Source: Lachnospiraceae bacterium AC2031 (GTDB lineage Bacteria > Bacillota > Clostridia > Lachnospirales > Lachnospiraceae). From it: 64,000 nucleotides of DNA. Where the stretch lies: the NCBI GenBank assembly GCA_000687975.1, contig JIAB01000001.1, forward strand, positions 1,674,001-1,738,000, given 5' to 3'. Position 1 is the stretch's first letter; each line of letters starts with the position of its first letter. Shown here in pieces: positions 31,410-40,081 of this stretch. The notes below the pieces were generated by a model that saw only the letters and a program-made list of their open reading frames with translations, did no database searches and had not been told where the DNA came from. The position numbers and the translations under genes were made by a program.

Positions 31410-33104
31410 TTACATTTTCTCAACAACACCAATTCCGAGAAGATCAAGGGAATCTCTAAGAATTCTTCTAGTAATAGCTGTAACTGTGAGTCTGGCATTA
31501 CGAACATTCTCTTCATCAACCATAATACGGTTTTCTGTATAGAATCTGTTAAATGCCTGAGCAAGATCTACAGCATATCTAGCAACAACTGATGGCTCAT
31601 ATCTATCAGCAGCTTCCTCGATAATTCCAGGGAATTTACTGATTTCCTTAAGAAGCTCTGAGCTTGTATCATCAGTAAGTACACTATAATCAATATCTGC
31701 AGAAGGAGTAAATCCTTCAAAATTACGAAGAATACTTGAACAACGAGCATATGTATACTGAACATATGGGCCTGTTTCTCCTTCAAAACTAGTAATATGA
31801 CTCCAGCTGAAGGAAACATCCTTAATTCTCTGATTATAGAGATCATTGAAGATTACTGCTCCAACACCAACAATTCTTGATGCTTCTGTCTTTTCTTCCT
31901 CTGAAAGATCAGGATTCTTCTCATCTATAATCTCACGGATCTTGCTGATAGCCTCCTTAAGAATATCCTCAGCATAGATAACATTTCCGCCTCTTGTAGA
32001 TAATTTCTCACCTGCAAGACTGACAAGACCATAAGGAATATGGATCAGGCTATCTTTTGCCCAGTCATTACCAAGGAGTTCCATAACCTTAAATACCTGT
32101 GAAAAGTGGAGTTTCTGCTCCTGTCCAGTAACATATAGGCACTTTTCGAAGTTATAAGTCTTCTTTCTGTATTCTACTGCAGCAATATCTCTTGTTGCAT
32201 AGATTGAAGAACCATCATTCTTAAGAATAAGACATGGAGCCATATCATATTCAGAAAGATCAACAATCTTAGCTCCTTCGCTGTCTGTAAGAAGGCCTTT
32301 CTCAGTAAGTTCATCAACAACTCCCTGAGTCATATCACGGTAGAAACTTTCTCCTGTGAAATGGTCAAATTCCATTCCCATAAGGTTATAAGTTCTCTTA
32401 AATTCTTCAAGACTTATATCAAAGAACCATTTCCAGATCTTAAGAGCCTCTTCATCACCAGTTTCCATCTTGTGGAACCAGCCACGTGCCTCATCAAAAA
32501 GTTCTGGATCTTCATCAGCCTTATCATGGAAAAGTACGTAGAGTCTCATAAGTTCCTCTATACCTTTTTCCTTAACTTCCTCTTCAGAGCCCCATTTCTT
32601 ATATGCTACAATAAGCTTTCCGAACTGAGTTCCCCAGTCACCAAGGTGATTGATTCTTTCTACCTTATATCCAAGCTTTGTGAATATCTTATATAATGAG
32701 TTACCGATTACAGTAGTTCTAAGGTGACCAACATGGAAGTTTTTAGCTACATTTGGAGATGAATAATCAATACAGATTACCTTTCCATTGCTATCAACTG
32801 ATCCATATGTATCCTTAATGCTAGCTGCAATAATACCCTCAGCATTCTGAGTTTTATTTACAAAAAAGTTTACGTATGCGCCCTGAACCTCTATTCTATC
32901 AACAAAATCAGGCTTTTCAATCTTTTCTGCAATCTCAGATGCAATCATCTGTGGAGCTTTATGCATCTCTTTTGCAAGTCTGAAACATGGGAATGCATAA
33001 TCACCAAGTTCTTTCTTTGGTGGTTCCTCAAGTATTTCAGCAACCTGTGCAGCATCGAGTACATCAATGGCACCATTTAGTAAACCAATTATCTTTTCTT
33101 TCAT
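31410..33104 (-). CDS. argS: Arginyl-tRNA synthetase
   Basis: A class I synthetase charging tRNA-Arg. The start MKEKIIGLL at 33104 (GGAGGAAAAT just upstream) gives 564 residues. It shows the N-terminal Add1 domain (KKELGDYAFPCFRLAKEMHK), the HIGH motif in PNVAKNFHVGHLRTTVIGN, RINHLGDWGTQFGKLI, and the KMSK-equivalent SLAGEKLSTRGGNVI. The C-terminal DALR anticodon domain has YTYARCSSILRNF, LAQAFNRFYTENRIM and a final LDLLGIGVVEKM. The palindromic parS/terminator follows its stop. Confidence 0.97.
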   Translation of the reverse strand: MKEKIIGLLNGAIDVLDAAQVAEILEEPPKKELGDYAFPCFRLAKEMHKAPQMIASEIAEKIEKPDFVDRIEVQGAYVNFFVNKTQNAEGIIAASIKDTYGSVDSNGKVICIDYSSPNVAKNFHVGHLRTTVIGNSLYKIFTKLGYKVERINHLGDWGTQFGKLIVAYKKWGSEEEVKEKGIEELMRLYVLFHDKADEDPELFDEARGWFHKMETGDEEALKIWKWFFDISLEEFKRTYNLMGMEFDHFTGESFYRDMTQGVVDELTEKGLLTDSEGAKIVDLSEYDMAPCLILKNDGSSIYATRDIAAVEYRKKTYNFEKCLYVTGQEQKLHFSQVFKVMELLGNDWAKDSLIHIPYGLVSLAGEKLSTRGGNVIYAEDILKEAISKIREIIDEKNPDLSEEEKTEASRIVGVGAVIFNDLYNQRIKDVSFSWSHITSFEGETGPYVQYTYARCSSILRNFEGFTPSADIDYSVLTDDTSSELLKEISKFPGIIEEAADRYEPSVVARYAVDLAQAFNRFYTENRIMVDEENVRNARLTVTAITRRILRDSLDLLGIGVVEKM

Positions 33105-33125
33105 ATTTTCCTCCATAAACTTTAG

Positions 33126-34268
33126 TTACTCATTCTTAAACTTGAACTTTACTCTGGTTCCCTTGGATCCATCTAATGAAAGTTCTCCATTTATCATATA
33201 TATAAGTTCTTTTGCACGGTTCAGGCCAGAATACCATTCCTTACCGTTCATATAGTTAGCTTTAAGTCCAACACCGTTATCATAGATTTCAAAAAGGAAT
33301 GTTCCATCCTTTTCTTCTGCAGTGAAGGAAATCTTCTTAGCTTTTGAATGCTTATATATGTTATCAAAGAATATTCCAAGAAGCTTATTTAAAACAATAT
33401 ATCGATCAAAGCCAGGCTTATGCATACTTTCATCAATCTTTACTTCTATAGGAATATCAGAATGTCTATCCTTCATTTTGATGATATATTCATCCAGCAT
33501 TTTCTTAAGTGGCTTTTCATCATCAAAATTATAATTTAGTCTTGTTAGCTGATCATCTATAACAAGCATCATATTTTTCTGATTAGAAGCTATCTCATCA
33601 AGTAACACTTTGCTTCTTCCAGGACTACTATATATATATCCTTGAACATTTTCAATCTTACGATTATTATCAGCTATTACTTTCTTTATACGTTTATCAA
33701 GAACAGTAGAGTAGTAGGTGTCATCAAAGGTTGAAAGCATAAGGATATTCTTCAAATGTTTTTTAACCTCAGCTTCTTCCAGGTTTATCTTCTTTGTCTC
33801 ATCCTGTCTCTTTATCTCTTTTTCATTCTGTTCTTTTATTTCCTTATCCTTCTGACGGATTTCTTCTTCTTTTTTACCATAATCCATCACAAGTGTAGAA
33901 AGCTCTGTTTTAGAAGAATTAAGATTTTTGAGGCGTTTATCAATTCCTTTGAGATATATAGTTTCTTCATTAATCTTATATTCAAGAGAATCTCTTTCTG
34001 CCTGAAGTGTATCTATCTCTTTTTTAATTTCGCGTTCTTTTTCATTTTCTTCTGGTTCCAGAGAGATAGGACTAAAAACGCTTTTTCTATAATCAGTATT
34101 TAATGAATATACATTTTTAGTACGAGATAATTCATCCAGTCTGACATTTATCTCAAAAAGCTTAGCTTTATACCCCTGGAGATTGGTGTCATGTTCTGAA
34201 TATAAACGGCTAAAATATGTAACCATTTCATCTATAGTTTCATTAATTACCCCATACTTATTTTTCAT
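33126..34268 (-). CDS. Coiled-coil protein with C-terminal GHKL (histidine-kinase-like) ATPase domain
   Basis: A 380-residue cytoplasmic protein. Residues about 20-185 are strongly coiled-coil (NEKEREIKKEIDTLQAERDS; KEEEIRQKDKEIKEQNEKE). The last 130 residues are an HATPase_c fold: N-box LGIFFDNIYKHSKAKKI, G1 FEIYDNGVGL, and a G2-like GSKGTRVKFKF. The region just before it (LLDEIASNQKNMMLVIDDQL) resembles a dimerisation helix pair. I see no canonical phospho-acceptor His motif such as the HDG of DegS-type kinases, nor TM segments. It lies between dacA-type and argS genes on one strand, without a response-regulator partner. Confidence 0.75.
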   Translation of the reverse strand: MKNKYGVINETIDEMVTYFSRLYSEHDTNLQGYKAKLFEINVRLDELSRTKNVYSLNTDYRKSVFSPISLEPEENEKEREIKKEIDTLQAERDSLEYKINEETIYLKGIDKRLKNLNSSKTELSTLVMDYGKKEEEIRQKDKEIKEQNEKEIKRQDETKKINLEEAEVKKHLKNILMLSTFDDTYYSTVLDKRIKKVIADNNRKIENVQGYIYSSPGRSKVLLDEIASNQKNMMLVIDDQLTRLNYNFDDEKPLKKMLDEYIIKMKDRHSDIPIEVKIDESMHKPGFDRYIVLNKLLGIFFDNIYKHSKAKKISFTAEEKDGTFLFEIYDNGVGLKANYMNGKEWYSGLNRAKELIYMINGELSLDGSKGTRVKFKFKNE

Positions 34269-34287
34269 AATAATATACCTTCAAAAA

Positions 34288-35805
34288 TTATTCTTTTTCG
34301 GATTGATTACTTTGTTCTTCTTGTTTCTTTAGTTTTTCCTGTTCTTCTTTAAGCTTTTCCTGTTTAAGTCGTTCCTGGTTTTTCTTAAGTCTCATATCTC
34401 TGCTAACAGGAAAATACTTAACTGTTCGTTTTGTGTGGAACCTTCTGATAGCATTTCTCACAAGAACAAATGTTATTATAAATATCAAAAGAGCAATAAT
34501 AGCACCGACTATCAATATGACTCTTTTAGCATATGTTTTAACCTTTGACTCAGGTACTGGTTTATTGTTTTCCTCAACTATAGCATCCGTTGAAGTTGCC
34601 ATGATAAATGGAACTGAAACGGTAATATCCGAAGCACCCAACTCAAATCCATTATAGTAAAATCTGATCTTACCCGCCAAAGCTCCTATAGGTCTATCAT
34701 AGAATTCTATACGCTTTTCAATCTCTTCATCACTTATATGAGATCTAATATAGAAAGAATATGAGTGGTTTACATAATATATAGGTAATTCATGATTTAA
34801 ATCATCATAATAGTTTGTAAGAAGTGACGTAGAATCACTATTTACCTCAGGTAATTCAAAATCTACAAGTGGTTTACATAATTTATATTTAGTAAAACAG
34901 AACTCATCAAGCTTTATTGTATCCAGATAGGATTCAGTAGTAGGATTACATTTCATTACTACAGTAACAAGACGTCTTCCATCTCTTTCAGCAAATGAGA
35001 TGAGAGTAGCAAGAGCTGTTTCAGTGTAACCAGTCTTTCCACCGGTACAGTACTGATAATAGTATTCACCATTACCTGAATATATAAGTCTGTTTTCCTG
35101 CCACAGAACTCTTTCTTCATTCTTGTTGGTTTCTGGAATTGTATAAGTCTGTGATGAAATAAGCTTTTTAAACTCTGGATACTGATATGCAGCACAACCG
35201 ATCAGGGCCATGTCATAGCAGCTTGTATAGTGATCCTCATTTTGAATTCCATTTGGATTAACAAAATGGGAGTCTGTGCATCCAAGTGTTTTGATTCTTT
35301 CATTCATCATATCAGCGAAACCTTCTGTTGATCCAGCCAGATATTCGCCAATAGTAAGAGCGCACTCGTTACCTGAATTAAGCATCATTCCATATAGGGC
35401 ATCTCTCAGAGTCAGCTGTTCACCTGCTTCGAGACCTATACGGGAGCTATCCATTTCAACCTGACTCATTACATTTGCAGAAACTGTAAGTGTATCATTT
35501 ACATTTCCATTCTCAACTGCTAGAAGACAGGTAAGAACCTTAGTAATACTTGCTGGATAATGTTTTTCATGAGCGTACTTCTCATAAAGAATATCACCAG
35601 TATCCACATCCATTACTATTGCAGAGGCAGCGTTAATCTCAGGTGCATCGCTTGGTGCAACATCAGCACTTGTGGAAGTTGCATTTCCACCTATCTCAAC
35701 TGCAGATTTTCCATACACCTTTCCAGCAGCTTCTGAACATGTAAATGGAACGAAAGAATTTATTATTAATAATACTATCAATATAGCAATTATATATTTC
35801 TTCAT
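34288..35805 (-). CDS. D-alanyl-D-alanine carboxypeptidase (PBP5/DacF type) with C-terminal TM and charged tail
   Basis: A penicillin-binding enzyme that trims the terminal D-Ala of peptidoglycan stem peptides outside the membrane. It starts with a signal sequence (YIIAILIVLLIINSFVPFTC). The active-site triads are all present: SxxK in HYPASITKVLTC, SGN in MLNSGNECALTIG, and KTG in TGGKTGYTETALATL. After the catalytic domain and a beta-rich part comes a TM helix (VILIVGAIIALLIFIITFVL). A cytosolic Lys/Glu coiled tail (KLKEEQEKLKKQEEQSNQ) ends it. The 505-residue length exceeds classical DacA because of this tail. It is divergent from trmB. Confidence 0.93.
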   Translation of the reverse strand: MKKYIIAILIVLLIINSFVPFTCSEAAGKVYGKSAVEIGGNATSTSADVAPSDAPEINAASAIVMDVDTGDILYEKYAHEKHYPASITKVLTCLLAVENGNVNDTLTVSANVMSQVEMDSSRIGLEAGEQLTLRDALYGMMLNSGNECALTIGEYLAGSTEGFADMMNERIKTLGCTDSHFVNPNGIQNEDHYTSCYDMALIGCAAYQYPEFKKLISSQTYTIPETNKNEERVLWQENRLIYSGNGEYYYQYCTGGKTGYTETALATLISFAERDGRRLVTVVMKCNPTTESYLDTIKLDEFCFTKYKLCKPLVDFELPEVNSDSTSLLTNYYDDLNHELPIYYVNHSYSFYIRSHISDEEIEKRIEFYDRPIGALAGKIRFYYNGFELGASDITVSVPFIMATSTDAIVEENNKPVPESKVKTYAKRVILIVGAIIALLIFIITFVLVRNAIRRFHTKRTVKYFPVSRDMRLKKNQERLKQEKLKEEQEKLKKQEEQSNQSEKE

Positions 35806-35872
35806 AACTATATAATTATCCTACTTTTTGCCCAAAATCACAAGGTTTTTTGCGGTTTCTGGGCTACTTATT

Positions 35873-35901
35873 TTGACGATTCTAATAGAAAATTGTATAA
35901 T
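35873..35901 (+). promoter_or_regulatory. trmB promoter
   Basis: TTGACG (35873-35878) and TATAAT (35896-35901) are 17 bases apart. The 85-base leader contains a small hairpin GTAAGC-TT-GCTTAC (35958-35971), whose tip resembles the arm tip of the element at 49836-49958. Confidence 0.75.
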
Positions 35902-35992
35902 GTGAATCACGTACTGCAACTGTTTTGTGAGTATCAAATATTTTAGATACATATTGTGTAAGCTTGCTTACTAAGATATACATGGAGGAAAC

Positions 35993-36643
35993 ATGAGACT
36001 TAGAAATATACCAGGCTCTCGCGAAGTTATCGCTGATAGTCCATATGTTGTTCATAACGAAGAAGAGAAAAAAGGAACTTGGCATGAAATCTTTGGTAAC
36101 GACCATCCTATCCACATAGAGATTGGAATGGGCAAAGGTACATATATCATAGAATCTGCAAAAAGAAATCCTGATATCAACTATATTGGAATTGAGAAAT
36201 ATTCAAGTGTTCTTCTCAGGGCTCTTGAAAAACTGGAGAAAATGGAAGAGGAAGGCACAAGACCAAAAAATCTTGTGTTTATCAGAATGGATGCTGAATA
36301 TATAGAAAATGTATTCGACAAAGATGAGATTGATAATATATTCCTCAACTTTTCTGATCCATGGCCAAAGGATAGAAATGCAAAGAGAAGACTTACCTCT
36401 GACCGCTTCCTTAAAAGATATACCAATATTATGAAGAAATCTGGAAAGGTTACCTTTAAAACAGATAACATCGACCTTTTTGATTTTTCTGTTGAAATGG
36501 CTAAGGAATGTGGATGGACTATTCTGGTTGAAACAAGAGATCTTCATAACTCAAAATATAACGAAGGAAATATCATGACTGAGTATGAAAAGAAATTCTC
36601 AGGCCTGGGCCATAAGATCAACATGATGATCATAACACAATAA
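35993..36643 (+). CDS. trmB: tRNA (guanine-46-N7) methyltransferase
   Basis: SAM-dependent m7G46 methylation of tRNA. The 216 residues start MRLRNIPGSREVIADSPYVV, as in clostridial TrmB. The SAM loop is HIEIGMGKGTYI, followed by NPDINYIGIEKYSSVLLRAL. The catalytic-core motif is NIFLNFSDPWPKDRNAKRRL, then TFKTDNIDLFDFS and the C-terminal TEYEKKF. TGGAGGAAAC precedes the ATG. It is one of the few plus-strand genes left of the origin and has its own promoter and terminator. Confidence 0.96.
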   Translation: MRLRNIPGSREVIADSPYVVHNEEEKKGTWHEIFGNDHPIHIEIGMGKGTYIIESAKRNPDINYIGIEKYSSVLLRALEKLEKMEEEGTRPKNLVFIRMDAEYIENVFDKDEIDNIFLNFSDPWPKDRNAKRRLTSDRFLKRYTNIMKKSGKVTFKTDNIDLFDFSVEMAKECGWTILVETRDLHNSKYNEGNIMTEYEKKFSGLGHKINMMIITQ

Positions 36644-36667
36644 AAATCTAAAATTCAAAGACATAAA

Positions 36668-36712
36668 AAAATCTGCCACGGAGAACCATCCCCAGTGGCA
36701 GATTTATTTTTT
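36668..36712. terminator. Bidirectional terminator between trmB and khpB
   Basis: AAATCTGCCAC (36669-36679) pairs with GTGGCAGATTT (36695-36705) with T-rich and A-rich flanks on the two sides, serving convergent trmB (+) and khpB (-). Confidence 0.85.
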
Positions 36713-37584
36713 TAGTAGCGATTATTCTTCTTAGGGAATACTACAACCTTACGATATGGCTCTTCACCTTCTGACTTGGTCTGTACGTATTTATCTCCCT
36801 GAAGTGTTGAGTGAATGATTCTTCTTTCATAAGGATTCATTGGCTCAAGTGAAAATGGACGTCTTGACTTCTTAACCTTAAATGCAATATTCTTAGCAAG
36901 ATTTTCAAGTGTCTCTCTACGACGCTCTCTATAATTTTCTGTATCGAGCTTAACTCTGATATATGTTTCGCTCTTCTTATTGATGTAAAGACTAATGAGA
37001 TACTGAAGTGAATCAAGTGTCTGACCACGCTTACCAATGATGATACCCATCTCTGGTCCTTCAACATCGATGCTCATTGTTCTAGTCATCTTATCAAGAG
37101 AAATATCAATTGTTGCTTCCATTTCCATAGCTGCAAAAAGCTTCTCAAGATAGCTTCTAGTCTCATCAATTATTGAATCATCAATCTCAGCTGGCTCAAG
37201 GTTTTCGATATTCTCTTCACCCTTTGCCATGAACTCATCAAGTTCATCGTTAAGATCTGTGTACTCCTTCTTAGGAGCTGCAGTCTCTTCTTTAACTTCT
37301 TTCTTAGGAGCCTCTGTCTTTTCTTCAGGCTTCTTCTCAGTCTTTTTCTTGTCCTGCTTCTTTCCTGGCTTCTTAGCATTTGCAAGTGTTTCATTTATTT
37401 CATCACTTACTTCCTGCTTAGCCTTTGCTTTAATTACAGCTGGCTTAGCACCAAGTCCGAGAAATCCGCTAGTTCCTTTATTTATAACTTCAATATCCAG
37501 TTCTGAACTTGCAATACCGAGCGTAGTTGCAGCTTCGATGATTGCATCATCAACTGTCTTTCCTGAAAACTCTCTATATTCCAT
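36712..37584 (-). CDS. khpB: RNA-binding protein KhpB (Jag/SpoIIIJ-associated)
   Basis: An RNA-binding protein tied to cell-envelope growth. The N-terminal Jag domain (EYREFSGKTVDDAIIEAATT; GTSGFLGLGAKPA) is followed by a Lys/Glu-rich linker (about 70-125). A KH domain (GPEMGIIIGKRGQTLDSLQY) and a C-terminal R3H domain (RRETLENLAKNIAFKVKKSR; MNPYERRIIHSTLQ with the R..H motif) complete it. The 290-residue length is slightly long because of the linker. It starts 3 bases after yidC, in the conserved order rpmH-rnpA-yidD-yidC-khpB. Confidence 0.94.
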   Translation of the reverse strand: MEYREFSGKTVDDAIIEAATTLGIASSELDIEVINKGTSGFLGLGAKPAVIKAKAKQEVSDEINETLANAKKPGKKQDKKKTEKKPEEKTEAPKKEVKEETAAPKKEYTDLNDELDEFMAKGEENIENLEPAEIDDSIIDETRSYLEKLFAAMEMEATIDISLDKMTRTMSIDVEGPEMGIIIGKRGQTLDSLQYLISLYINKKSETYIRVKLDTENYRERRRETLENLAKNIAFKVKKSRRPFSLEPMNPYERRIIHSTLQGDKYVQTKSEGEEPYRKVVVFPKKNNRY

Positions 37585-37587
37585 TAT

Positions 37588-38940
37588 TTAGTTTACCCCC
37601 GTATCATTGAAACGTTTTACGGCATTTGCTCTATCTGCAAGTGAACCCTTCTTTGGTTTACTTTTAGAGCTATCTGTATCATTTGAACTTTCTGTATCAG
37701 CTGAATCTGAATCATCAACATCATCTGCTTCACTATCAAAGTTTCTCAGATTCATATTGCTATACTTATTTAAATTCTTATTAGTAGATTTAGATTCTTC
37801 TTCTGAAGGATCTGCACCCATAGCAGCTTCCTGGAATTTCTCCATAAGAGACTTCTTTCCAGAAGCTTTTCTTTTCTCAATGTTCTTAGCAGCCTTTTCC
37901 TGAGCCTTCTCAACAAGTTTCTCCATATCTACATGATTATAGTAGACATTCTGTAAAACAGTGATAAGGAAACTGATAAATGCTGACATTGCCCAGTAAA
38001 TACCAAGACCTGCTGGTGCACTTACTGTTACAGCAAAAGACATGAGAGGCATAAAGTACATTGATCTTCTCATTGACTTCATCTGTGCATCCTGCTGTGG
38101 ATCACCTGTCTCATTCATAGGTGTAACCAGCATAGCAAGAAGCTGACATACAAATGAAAGTATAGGAATAAGAAGAGCAGGACTAAGCTTAAATCCTGGT
38201 GCCTCTGTAAGATTTATACCAAAAAGAAAATGGTTAACTCTTGAAATATCTGCCTGGTTCTGAGCGATTGCAGATGCAACCTCAGGGTTAGCTGAGAAAA
38301 CCTCACCTAACTTAGCAAACAGATTATCATTACATCTATATAAGATATCAATGATAGAGTTAAATGTCTTCACACCTTCTTCTGAAGTAACGCTAGTAGC
38401 TGATGTGAACTCAGCAAGCTTAGAAGAAAGTCTTGAAATCTTGTTATCCTTTACAAATGCTTCAAGAATAGGATAAGCCTTATCAGAATTATAGATAGCT
38501 GTAGCAATAGGCTCATAAAGAGCTCTTACCTTTGGTACATAAGCTGGAATATTCTGAATAACGTTGTACAGTCCAATAAATATTGGGAACTGAAGGATAG
38601 AAGTAAGACAACCCTGTGTCATCTTAATTCCATACTTTTCCTGAAGCTCACGTGTTTCTTTCTGCTGAGCAAGCATAGACTCCTGGTCTTTCTTGCCCTT
38701 ATACTTTTTATTGATCTTGTTAAATTCAGGCTTAAGATACTGCTGTATCTTCGAAGATCTAGTCTGTTTAATGTTAAGTGGGAACATCAATAATCTTACT
38801 ATAATAGTAAAAACAACTATACTAAGAGCAATTGATTCAACACCCATCCCAAAAAACAGATTATAGATAGCATTAAAAATGAAACCGAGCAGCTTAGAAA
38901 TCGGCCCCATTATCATGCCACTGTTCTGTGTTAATATCAT
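37588..38940 (-). CDS. yidC: Membrane protein insertase YidC/OxaA
   Basis: Inserts membrane proteins with or without Sec. The start MILTQNSGMIMG at 38940 follows AAAGGAGGCAAA, giving 450 residues. It has a Gram-positive layout with five TM helices. The groove Arg is in FTIIVRLLMFPLNIKQTRSS, and the cytosolic hairpin KIQQYLKPEFNKINKKYKGK is clear. TM3-5 include LTSILQFPIFIGLYNVIQN and GLGIYWAMSAFISFLITVLQ. It lacks an N-terminal lipobox near a Cys. An insertion of about 70 residues follows the second TM, and an acidic Ser/Asp-rich C-terminus (VDDSDSADTESSNDTDSSKS) is unusual. Confidence 0.95.
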   Translation of the reverse strand: MILTQNSGMIMGPISKLLGFIFNAIYNLFFGMGVESIALSIVVFTIIVRLLMFPLNIKQTRSSKIQQYLKPEFNKINKKYKGKKDQESMLAQQKETRELQEKYGIKMTQGCLTSILQFPIFIGLYNVIQNIPAYVPKVRALYEPIATAIYNSDKAYPILEAFVKDNKISRLSSKLAEFTSATSVTSEEGVKTFNSIIDILYRCNDNLFAKLGEVFSANPEVASAIAQNQADISRVNHFLFGINLTEAPGFKLSPALLIPILSFVCQLLAMLVTPMNETGDPQQDAQMKSMRRSMYFMPLMSFAVTVSAPAGLGIYWAMSAFISFLITVLQNVYYNHVDMEKLVEKAQEKAAKNIEKRKASGKKSLMEKFQEAAMGADPSEEESKSTNKNLNKYSNMNLRNFDSEADDVDDSDSADTESSNDTDSSKSKPKKGSLADRANAVKRFNDTGVN

Positions 38941-38950
38941 TTTGCCTCCT

Positions 38951-39163
38951 TTATGGAACAGGATCATACCCGCCTTTACTAAAAGGATTACATCTTAGTA
39001 ACCTCCAAACGGTTAGTAGTGTTCCTTTAAAAAACCCGTATTTCTCGTATGCCTGCAGAGCGTACTCTGAACAGGTAGGGGTAAAAATACAAGTCCCGTG
39101 TCCCTTAAGGCCCGATAAATGTTTTCGATAGAATTGGATTAAAAAAATACAAACCTTTTTCAT
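38951..39163 (-). CDS. yidD: Membrane protein insertion efficiency factor YidD
   Basis: A 70-residue protein that assists YidC-dependent insertion. It has the family pattern [20 protein letters not shown] followed by [17 protein letters not shown] and [17 protein letters not shown], with the three conserved Cys. The start overlaps the rnpA stop (ATGA), so translation is coupled. It ends 10 bases before yidC. Confidence 0.96.
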   Translation of the reverse strand: MKKVCIFLIQFYRKHLSGLKGHGTCIFTPTCSEYALQAYEKYGFFKGTLLTVWRLLRCNPFSKGGYDPVP

Positions 39164-39498
39164 AGCGTTTTAATCTTTAACTTATGGCACAAATGAAGGA
39201 AAGCACTTTCTATTTCAGAAAATGTTTTTCCTTTTGCCGTATATCTGGCTACTACAACTATGTCATAGCCAGAAGCTATCTTATCAATATTTAATCTGTA
39301 GCTTTCTTTTATAAGACGCTTTATTCTATGTCTTACAACACTATTACCGACCTTTTTACTCACAGAGATTCCGATTCTACTGTACACCTGGTCATTTGGT
39401 TGGATGTACATCACTAAATACTTATTTGCCAACGATTCTTTGTGGTTATACACCTGGCTAAACTCTCTGGAGCTTTTTAACGATATTACTTTTTTCAT
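39160..39498 (-). CDS. rnpA: Ribonuclease P protein component
   Basis: The protein subunit of RNase P, maturing tRNA 5' ends with its RNA partner. Its 112 residues include the start [20 protein letters not shown], the RNA-contact motif [25 protein letters not shown] (RNR-like, read RHRIKR), and [20 protein letters not shown]. It lies 22 bases after rpmH and overlaps yidD. Confidence 0.96.
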   Translation of the reverse strand: MKKVISLKSSREFSQVYNHKESLANKYLVMYIQPNDQVYSRIGISVSKKVGNSVVRHRIKRLIKESYRLNIDKIASGYDIVVVARYTAKGKTFSEIESAFLHLCHKLKIKTL

Positions 39499-39520
39499 AT
39501 GTTTTTAGAAATAGTAAGAA

Positions 39521-39655
39521 TTAAACTGTAAGAGATTTTCTTCCCTTAGCACGTCTAGCATTGATAACCTTACGTCCGTTAGCTGTGCTCATTCTCTTTC
39601 TGAAACCATGAACCTTAGATCTCTGTCTTTTCTTTGGCTGGAATGTCATCTTCAT
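39521..39655 (-). CDS. rpmH: 50S ribosomal protein L34
   Basis: A 44-residue very basic protein read from 39655 down: [20 protein letters not shown] then [20 protein letters not shown], ending SLTV. This is the complete L34 pattern. AAAGGAGGAAATTATT lies upstream. It is the first gene of the leftward operon rpmH-rnpA-yidD-yidC-khpB, and its promoter region lies among DnaA boxes of the origin. Confidence 0.97.
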   Translation of the reverse strand: MKMTFQPKKRQRSKVHGFRKRMSTANGRKVINARRAKGRKSLTV

Positions 39656-39795
39656 AATAATTTCCTCCTTTTAATAATATACATGTTTTCTTGCCACTCC
39701 TGAAAAAGAGGGCAAATCCACATTATTATATTTTTTACTACTATAAAAGTCAAGTAAATAAACGTTTTTTTATAATTTTCTGATTTTTTTCTACT

Positions 39796-39952
39796 ATTAT
39801 ATATGTGGATAACAATTAACAAAATTATTTTTGTTGACATAAATTATCCACATTTTGTGAATTAATTGTTGATAACTTGCCTATTTTTTGTGATTTTATT
39901 GTTAACTTATCAAAAATTTGGCTAATTTGAGAAGATTTTCTAATTATCAACA
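39796..39952. other. Upstream oriC sub-region with DnaA boxes
   Basis: This is part of the 426-base gap between rpmH and dnaA, which is very AT-rich. DnaA-box-like 9-mers are: TGTGGATAA (39804-39812), TTATCCACA (39844-39852, perfect consensus), TGTTGATAA (39867-39875), TTATCAAAA (39908-39916) and TTATCAACA (39944-39952). A TATAAT on the minus strand (39796-39801) may serve rpmH, overlapping the first box. Boxes upstream of dnaA fit autoregulation and a bipartite origin. Confidence 0.8.
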
Positions 39953-40011
39953 ATTAACAAAATTATGGGCCTACTTAACATAAATGTATAATTATGGTTC
40001 CTCTTTTAACC

Positions 40012-40040
40012 TTGAGAATATTAACTAATTGTAGTAGAAT
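40012..40040 (+). promoter_or_regulatory. dnaA promoter
   Basis: TTGAGA (40012-40017) and TAGAAT (40035-40040) are 17 bases apart, about 40 bases before the dnaA start and downstream of the DnaA boxes. Confidence 0.65.
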
Positions 40041-40081
40041 ATACGAGTACATTTTTGCCCTTTTTGGAGAAGAAAAGAAAA

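Noticed and set aside
27298-33104. T-box leaders before serS and argS
   Set aside because: The leaders are short (84 bases or less) and lack the T-box sequence and specifier stem.
35958-35971. Hairpin in the trmB leader as a riboswitch
   Set aside because: It is too small and simple (6-bp stem, 2-base loop); noted only for its tip similarity to the repeat family.
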